From contig JAYKKT010000040.1 in NCBI GenBank assembly GCA_036023115.1, positions 2,663,501 to 2,727,500 on the forward strand: a stretch of 64,000 bases of DNA, given 5' to 3'. Both the position numbers and the translations under genes were made by a program. The first letter of the stretch is position 1; every line of letters begins with the position of its first letter. Shown in pieces: positions 57,746 through 64,000 of the stretch. The notes under the pieces were generated by a model, which ran no database searches, was not told the DNA's origin, and was given only the letters and a program-made list of their open reading frames with translations. This DNA is from Brasenia schreberi (lineage: Eukaryota; Streptophyta; Magnoliopsida; Nymphaeales; Cabombaceae).

Positions 57746-58387
57746 TTATTCAACGGAGAGATCTCCAATCTCAGATATTAAGGTGCTTAAATCCACATCG
57801 TTGTTATATGTATCAGAACCGAAGAATGGCTCAAGAGTTTCTCTTGTTTCAGTCGCCAAGACCTCTTGTGAAACCACACTATTTGTATCAACAAGAGGTT
57901 TTTTCATATCTTGTTCAATTTCTCCTTCTTCCAACTTGGTATGTAGATCCCAAACCTTAAAAACGTCATCTTCAGGTTTACTAGCATTCGTATCGATGGC
58001 GAAATCAACGCCCTCTTCAAGCACAGGTAAAGAGAAAACGTAATCATTTTGTAGGTCATTCATACTTTTAATACCCTTGGCTTGGTAAATCTCTTGTTCA
58101 TCAGAGGAGGCCCTTCCATCCCCATCTCGAGGTTCTTCACCTTTCACTTGCAAAAGAGTCTGGTAAATCTCTTGTTCATCAGAAGAGGTCCTTCGATCCC
58201 CATTGGAGGTCCTTTGATTCACATCTTGATGTTCAATATTTCCGATTCCATCTAAAGCACCTCTCGATGGATCCCAGTTATGGATATGAGTTTCTAGATT
58301 GGTGAGAAACGAAGAATCCAACAACGATGAGTTTTCGTTGTCGAACTTGGTGGAGGATGAACTTGGTGGGGAAGCAAGATCCTGCAA
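57746..58387 (-). CDS. Unrecognised acidic protein, last coding exon
   Basis: A 213-codon open frame on the minus strand ends at a stop at 57746-57748. A splice acceptor (CCTTGCAG) directly precedes DLASPPSSSSTKFDNENSSL, so this is probably the last exon and the Met at its first codon may not be the start. The protein is acidic and polar, with LEEGEIEQDMKKP and DVDLSTLISEIGDLSVE near the end. An internal duplication gives two (R/A)xSSDEQEIYQ units 26 residues apart. No known domain is visible. Candidate upstream exons on the same strand are at about 60530-60470 (MVSQAIDHAVRDAGRCLIAQ) and 61870-61634. I cannot prove they belong together. Confidence 0.55.
   Translation of the reverse strand: MQDLASPPSSSSTKFDNENSSLLDSSFLTNLETHIHNWDPSRGALDGIGNIEHQDVNQRTSNGDRRTSSDEQEIYQTLLQVKGEEPRDGDGRASSDEQEIYQAKGIKSMNDLQNDYVFSLPVLEEGVDFAIDTNASKPEDDVFKVWDLHTKLEEGEIEQDMKKPLVDTNSVVSQEVLATETRETLEPFFGSDTYNNDVDLSTLISEIGDLSVE
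58083..58205 (-). repeat. In-frame partial tandem duplication, 78-bp spacing
   Basis: TGGTAAATCTCTTGTTCATC and the following about 20 bases occur at 58083 and again at 58161. This produces the two SSDEQEIYQ repeats in the encoded protein. Confidence 0.8.
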
Positions 58388-59080
58388 GGCAACTTCTTAC
58401 TGAATCAGTGTGTCTGCGTTCATATTCAAGTGGTATTTTCTAAGCAGTCAATTAACTAAGATATAGATGTCATAATTTACAAATTAGACTAACAGTATAC
58501 ATCTAATGTAGCATTCCAATGATTGCATGAGAAGGTGAAAACAAACATAGGCGGTCAAGAAGCTTCTCTTTCTTCTATCTGCCACTAACCCGAATGCAAC
58601 TTCAAATTTTTTAACATTAGAATCCAATATCTTCATAGTTCAAAAAAGAAAATGGTCTCACGGTCTGTAGATCAGATTTTGCAGCCAAACGAATTAAAGA
58701 TAAAAGTTGGGATTAAGAAAATTGAGTATCCACCCAAAACATACACAAGGTAGGATGAGAATCAGATGACGTTTTTAGGACAACCATAAAAGATCACAAG
58801 TTCAGAAGAAGGCTCGAATCAGCTACCAATCACCAGCTGTATCAAGACAGCAATAATAACAAACAAATAAAGTGCATAGATATAAAAGTAATTGCATTTG
58901 AGAGTTTTTCAGTTCAGTTTCCCACTTGTCCAAAAAAGTTGGATGAGGTTTGATATTCCATTGTCAAAATAAGGAAAATTTACTAGCATACAAGGCAATG
59001 GTAAACTGGGGTATTGGATAATCCATCTGGACAAAACGTAATCTCCAATTTGTCCTGATTTCCTAGATAAGCAACAACAA

Positions 59081-59265
59081 CAACTAAGCCTTTTCCCATA
59101 CCATATGGGTCGGCGACATAGATTTTTTGTTTCTACATAGCCCTATCATAATTTATATAATCCATAGTAAATAAGTATGACAAAGTTTCTACATAGCTCT
59201 CCTCCTTTATCCTGGCTTTTGACCGACCACGCAAGAGTGATCCCTTACATATGTGCAGAGTTAAT
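59081..59265 (-). mobile_element. Short RTE-derived element: 3' end and 5' end with no coding region
   Basis: Left part (59081-59150) is the RTE 3' terminus: (CAA)n CTAAGCCTTTTCCCATAC then GGTCGGC. Right part (about 59196-59265) matches the 5' terminal segment of the full-length copy (CTCCTTTATCCTGGCTT to GTGATCCCTTACAT). Only about 45 bases lie between. This is an internally deleted, non-autonomous derivative or two collapsed fragments. Confidence 0.6.
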
Positions 59266-59369
59266 TACAATAACTAATGGATATTCCTAACAAGATCTCG
59301 TGTTTCACTCCTTAGCCAACCCCACCTAATGTGGGAGAAGGCTTGGTTAAGGTTAGAATAATAATCAAC

Positions 59370-59795
59370 AACAATAACTAAGCCTTTTTCCATACTAGAC
59401 GGGGTCGGCTATATAGATTCTTTGTTTTCACATATAAATCATTCTTGATTGTTTCTTTCCAACACTTTTATGATCATCCTCTCTGCTTCATTTAATACTT
59501 TCAAAATCTAATTTTCATACTTTCTTAGAGATGCTTCATTTGATTTTTCTATATGTTCAAAATATCTTAGACAATATTCTCTCATTTTATCTTCTATTGG
59601 TGTCACTCCCAATTTATTTCTAATAACCTCCTTATATATATGGTCTTTCCTTGTATGACCACCCATCCATCTCAATATCTTCATTTTTGCCATAGACATC
59701 TTTTGTACAGGTGATCTAATCGTTAACGGTCCAACACTCATCACCATAAAACATCTAATTGGTGCTCAATAATATTTACCTTTTAACTTTAACGG
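59370..59795 (-). mobile_element. Old RTE LINE 3' fragment
   Basis: The 3' terminus (CAACAACAATAACTAAGCC) is followed by about 420 bases matching the RT C-terminal region on the minus strand, including KMKILRWMGGHTRKDHIYKE and [16 protein letters not shown]. It is more diverged from the 7.7-kb copy than the others, with indels, so it is older. A small fragment with CCCCACCTAATGTGGGAGAA and GGCTTGGTT lies just left on the plus strand (about 59310-59350) and may be the 3' end of a related LINE family. Confidence 0.8.
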
Positions 59796-60469
59796 TGAAA
59801 ATGTAATTTGGATGCTTCAAAACGCCACTTTTGAGTTTGGACAATTTAGGTGCATCCAGAAAAGGTGCGATTTGTAGGGTTTGCATACATTTCAACTATT
59901 AAAATCGACTGAAAATAATGTTAGCGCTGGATTCAGCACAGAGGATGAGACACCTACATCCAAGCTATTATATTTAGATACCCAAAAAAACGGCAAAAAT
60001 CATCCCTTCCGTGAGATTCTCTAGCCAAACAAACAATAGGTTTTCCCGTCTCACTGCTCCCGCCACACTGCCAATCCAAAAGGCGTACATATCTTCATCT
60101 ATTGACTCTGCAAAAGAAGAAAATAGAACAATCCCAGTCACCGGGAATATCTCTTAAACCAGCACGAAACAAGAATAGAACCAGAAAGAGAACGTGTTTG
60201 CTTATTCCAAGTGATCGTTCGAAGCAAACTTTAGGAAGCATGAATAAAATAGAAGCTAGTTCAACTCGTAGCAAGTCAAAGCAGACGAAAACAATAAGAG
60301 AACGATACTTCAACTGAAAAGCGAAAATTCAGAGAGAACATACCATATTAAGCAGAGAGATCTTTTGTCGTCGAAAAGTGGAAAACTTTCAGGGAGAACA
60401 AGACAGTCAACCTATAGTGGCCTGATAAAGGAATCAAATGAGAAGCCATAAAATCTTAAATTCACATCC

Positions 60470-60530
60470 CACTTGTGCGATCAGGCATCTCCCCGCGTCA
60501 CGAACAGCATGATCTATCGCCTGGGAAACC
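60470..60530 (-). CDS. Possible small exon, unrecognised
   Basis: Minus strand: acceptor TTCTAG, then AAGAAG ATG and a 20-codon stretch MVSQAIDHAVRDAGRCLIAQ before a possible donor (CAA/gtggga). Without splicing, the frame stops after about 32 codons. No family is recognised. It may be an upstream exon of the gene ending at 57746. Confidence 0.25.
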
Positions 60531-60580
60531 ATCTTCTTCTAGAAATTACAAAAAGAAACATTTAAAGATAGAAACAAAAA

Positions 60581-60631
60581 TTCCGTTGCCGGGATTTGAA
60601 CCCGGGTCTCTCGGGTGAGAGCCGAGTATGG
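60581..60631 (-). tRNA. tRNA-Glu (CUC) 3' half, probably a pseudogene
   Basis: The reverse complement reads CTCGGCTCTCACCCGAG, a perfect anticodon stem and loop with anticodon CTC. A short variable region and the T arm GGGTTCAAATCCC follow, then the acceptor 3' strand CAACGGA. These match plant nuclear tRNA-Glu. The expected 5' half (TCCGTTG... with D arm) is missing. The sequence upstream is AT-rich (TTTTATTAAAATTTGTGAGC) and cannot pair with the acceptor strand. It is therefore a tRNA remnant, not a working gene. Confidence 0.75.
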
Positions 60632-61633
60632 ATGCTCACAAATTTTAATAAAACGTAGACTACTTGTGGCAGACAAACGTACAAACGTAATAAAAAAGTA
60701 TTGAAAGGTGATCAATACCTATAAACTTAGAATGAAATAAGTATTTTCACCATCACCATCTATACAGTAGGATGAAAATCCTAGAAAGTGTAAGATGCCA
60801 TAAGCAGGGTAATCTTCTCAGGAAACAACATTTATTGTTCTAGAAATCCGGAAAATCGATGAGAAAAAGCATTGCTAGCTTACAAAATTATTTAATGTCA
60901 TACCAAAAGAGAAAAGTTGTGAAAGAAATAGAACAGTCATACATGCAGGAACCAATCAAGTCAAAGAGCATAACGACAAGCCATATAGCCGACATGAAAG
61001 TGTAAAAGAGGTTTGGTTTTGATCAAAGTCACGTAAATTCTACCATTCAAGCTCAAGTTCCGTTTATAGAGGATGTATAAAGAAGTGGGTATATTTTTTG
61101 CTGAGACAAGGGAAGTTCAGTTTCATCTGTTGCAGGAGGGAGGGTCTAATGTCCGCTGGATACTGAGCCAAAGGAACAATTGTATTTTGTATATGCTAAT
61201 GTATGAGTTTAGCGAATCATTGGACAGGCCAACGCACAACTAAATATATTCACGAATGCCAAAAGAAATACTCCCCTTTATCACCATGTATCTTGTATAT
61301 GCTAACATCTACCACAAGATCGTCTGTTACACACAATCGCTTGTAATTGAGCTTGGTGATAAGTTTTTCAGCAGAAAACCTTCCAAAATGATGCTCATAG
61401 TTGACAGGAATAACTAAATTTCACCCTCTGTCTTCATGACAGCATCTTGCAAGTCCCATAAACTCCAACACTACCATGTGATTCGAATGATTAGTGACGC
61501 GTTCACAGTGGAAACTGGAAGAACAACTGCATCCAAGAAACAAGCAGGAAACTCGTTCTCTACTTTGAATCATCAACAGAAATCATATCGACGTATTGAT
61601 CGAGAAACTAATTAACAACGGTACTCATAGACC

Positions 61634-61870
61634 TCAACCTTTTGCATTTTTTGCTTCACTTCTATCCGTAAGAGCAGGCGTTCCACGAAAATAACGATTT
61701 TTTCCAATGGAAAACGAAGTTAAGCGTGGAATGGAATTCGAGTAACGGAAGAAAGATGAATGTGAAACCCATGGCCAGGTTTCGGTGGTGAGAAAAGACG
61801 CACCATTTGCTTCATGAGGCGGAATCCCGGTGCACCGGAGCTGCCCCTCCGGTGCAGACATGCCGCCCAC
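61634..61870 (-). CDS. Open frame of 78 codons, possible first exon, unrecognised
   Basis: Minus strand MGGMSAPEGQLRCTGIPPHE and on to KNAKG, ending at a stop just after a possible donor (CAAAAG/gttgag). A GA repeat (about 61900-61917) and pyrimidine-rich leader lie upstream, as at several real gene starts in this window. No domain is recognised. It may be exon 1 of the gene ending at 57746, or non-coding. Confidence 0.25.
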   Translation of the reverse strand: MGGMSAPEGQLRCTGIPPHEANGASFLTTETWPWVSHSSFFRYSNSIPRLTSFSIGKNRYFRGTPALTDRSEAKNAKG

Positions 61871-61919
61871 CGATCAATGCGACTGCTCCTCTTCTTCCAC
61901 GAGAGAGAGAGAGAGAGAA

Positions 61920-62885
61920 GTAAGACCGGTAGCCATCAACTTGTGAGAATAGACGGCTTCGATTGAACGGCCAACCGCTAATTTATCATCTATTTACAGA
62001 AGACCGTACGGATTTGTACTTATTTATTTTCAGCCTCTTAATTTTAGTGTGGGACTGGTTGTGGATCTAAAGTGTCTATAGAAGAAGACTAGAATGCAAA
62101 CATATCCAATTCAAGGACTTTTGGTGCGAAAGTTACTGAATGTGTAAGTTGTCAATTTCTAACCTAAAGCTAACTATGTAATGTTCCTTAATTGTTACCT
62201 TACATCATACATTTTATGAAAAGTTTCTATTGTATCAATCTACCTTGTATTATTCCTATTCAAGTATGATTGGATTTCTATGTTAAAGTGTGAAAATCCA
62301 TGAATATATAGTGGTATGTGCTCAATTCTCATCTATACTCAATCTTTCTTAAACATTTTTATTGTTTGATCACCGGGATTAATAGGAAAAATTTGAATCT
62401 TAAAAAACAAGTATATCATTATACTTTTTGTACTTGCATTTAATGCACACTACTATACTTTTTTACTTCAAATCTATCCTATCGATTGATGCGATCAAAG
62501 GATAGAGATGTACGAAGAGATTGAGCATTTACCACTATCTCTCTCTATACATGTGCATGTGTGCCTACTTTGTGAATACGATCGTACAAGCACCAATGTG
62601 TAATAAGTCATCGTAACCTAAAATTAAGTGTGCTTAATCAAGAGTAGTACCATAATGTGTGACCTCTTGGTGCGTCCTCGTGGTGTGCCTCTTTAAGATA
62701 AGAACTTATGCTTGTGTACATCTTTTTGCCTTCTACAACTAATCCTGGTGACTCCTTCGGAAGGCCATTTGAAAAATGAACAGGGTCTTGTGATTAGCCA
62801 TAATATGAGATCAAATACGGAAATTATTAGAAAGTGAGTGATTGATTCCGATAGAGCGCGGGGGAGTTGTATCCGGTTCTGAACT
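61920..62885. other. Intergenic AT-rich DNA
   Basis: No coding exon or repeat of note was recognised. Confidence 0.45.
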
Positions 62886-62905
62886 GGGTCCATTTAGTTG
62901 GGACG

Positions 62906-64000
62906 TGCGTGGTAACGTTTGGGGAAGAAGTTCATAGAGAACAAGCGGTCGCGTCTTCGTGAGGGTCGATAGGAACCCTCTCCCCTCTCACGACGCTCTT
63001 CTCGACGCCCGGCGCGATCGGGAGCTCAATCTCCCGGACGACTCGATTTTCGAGGATGCAGATGAAGATGATGATGGCGTCGAAGATGACGGTCATATTT
63101 ATGCCGGAATCAGGATATCCGGCGGTGTTTCACCTTCTGAAACTCGGCCGCCGACCAGAAAAGGTGAATTGCCGGAAGACGTCTGGAGGGAGATTCTGCT
63201 ACTAGGGTTTCCCGACGATGGGTACAATTACCTCGTCCACCTGAGGGAAATTAAACAATTGGGAGGTGGGGCCTCGTTTTACCACAACATAAAAGCAAGG
63301 CTTGATCGGTTACCTAGCGATGTGAAGGTTGGTGGATGAAATCAATGAATTTCTGAGTTCATCATCATTGTTCGTGGTTTCTGGTTCTGCTCTGTGGTCA
63401 TATCATTCTATCATCGAATTGTTAGCATTTGTGACTATAATTGGTAACCTCCATTTCATAGTTATCAGGCGCCTTCATAATGCGGAAACGTTGGATAAAA
63501 ATTGGAAAATACTCTTCTGCCGCGGTATTAATTTATTATTTTATCCCGTTTTTTTGGACAACTGGTTCATGAAACGATTGGGTGTTCCGAGAACCCATTA
63601 GATTCACAGTTTAGTCAAGTGTGATTTGCTGTGCATAAGAGAGACGATTGTACGTTAAACTTTCAACTTGCGCTTATTATTTGTTTCTCTTGCTGGTTAA
63701 ATTCTAATGTCACTATGACTAGGCATATGATGCGTCCAAATTTCCAATGCAATCGGGGAGCACGAATCCCTCCATACATACCATGGCTTCGAAGACATAC
63801 AATGTGAAAGTTCAGAAAGTTATGGATCCTGATATAGCAGCCCTTCTTGATGAAAGTGACCTGTCGCGATTCAATTCAGATGTTGAGGAGCTTGAAGAAG
63901 ATTTTGTGTTGATGGCCAATCAGCATGATGAAGGAGAGGAGGAAGTACCCAACCAAAAGAAGGCTGTTTCAACTTTCAACCTCATCATGCGTTCATGTTG
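62906..64000 (+). CDS. LTV1: LTV1 (40S ribosome biogenesis factor) homologue, 5' part, N-terminus apparently damaged, runs off the window
   Basis: One exon block ends at 63327 (DVK/gttggt donor) and continues at 63723 after a TAG acceptor to the window end. The first block reads GRVFVRVDRNPLPSHDALLD, an acidic Asp/Glu run, then LPEDVWREILLLGFPDDGYN and YLVHLREIKQLGGGASFYHN. The second reads AYDASKF..., KTYNVKVQKVMDPDIAALLD, ESDLSRFNSDVEELEEDFV. These are the conserved N-terminal blocks of plant LTV1, which helps export and mature pre-40S subunits. The usual MGKKKFI-type start is not open. Near 62921, TTGGGGAAGAAGTTCATAG gives LGKKFIENKRS in another frame, with TTG where ATG is expected. A stop precedes RVFVRVD in its own frame. 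So the start looks lost and part of the N-terminus deleted. Confidence 0.75.

Overview
The window is nuclear DNA from a flowering plant. It holds long AT-rich intergenic stretches, genes with many GT-AG introns, plant-specific families (TCP and REVEILLE transcription factors, SPO11-2, the rhamnose enzyme NRS/ER, MOS1) and plant-type repeats (RTE-clade LINEs with a (GTT)n tail, hAT relics, SINE-like units, (AT)n/(CT)n microsatellites). I cannot name the species. No prokaryotic or organellar gene block and no CRISPR array was seen.

Layout, left to right: a single-exon class I TCP gene (533-1507, +); a dead hAT transposase 3' part (about 2320-2857, +); AT-rich and microsatellite DNA; a 5'-truncated RTE LINE (7731-9020, +) just upstream of a MODIFIER OF SNC1 (MOS1)-like gene in seven coding exons (10896-17815, +); a two-exon NRS/ER rhamnose-synthesis gene (19647-22050, -); an ERCC1 N-terminal fragment beside two unrecognised exons (22773-23364, -); a duplicated microsatellite block (about 23944-24575); an intact eleven-exon SPO11-2 gene (25202-28797, +); a ten-exon CBE1-like eIF4E-binding protein gene (31543-41664, +). 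The third coding intron of CBE1 holds a DNA transposon that carries a piece of a SPINDLY gene and a nested LINE.

From 43057 to 55042 (-) lie the remains of a REVEILLE (LHY/CCA1-like MYB) gene. It has two in-frame stops in its MYB domain and a nearly full-length RTE LINE (about 47863-51137) in its body. Further right are an unrecognised acidic-protein exon with an internal duplication (57746-58387, -), old LINE pieces (59081-59795), a tRNA-Glu 3' half (about 60581-60631, -), and the 5' part of an LTV1 ribosome-biogenesis gene that runs off the window end (+). LTV1's N-terminal coding region looks damaged.

The genes do not form a pathway; this is ordinary plant gene order broken up by transposons. 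The joined exons of MOS1 (1569 aa), SPO11-2 (381 aa), NRS/ER (302 aa) and CBE1 (1023 aa) each give one uninterrupted frame close to the expected family length, so these four models are well supported. The most interesting items are the SPINDLY-carrying transposon, the RTE family with insertions as short as about 46 bp that still have target-site duplications, the 87-bp duplication at the 5' end of the full-length RTE copy, and the REVEILLE pseudogene. I found no clearly new biological system.
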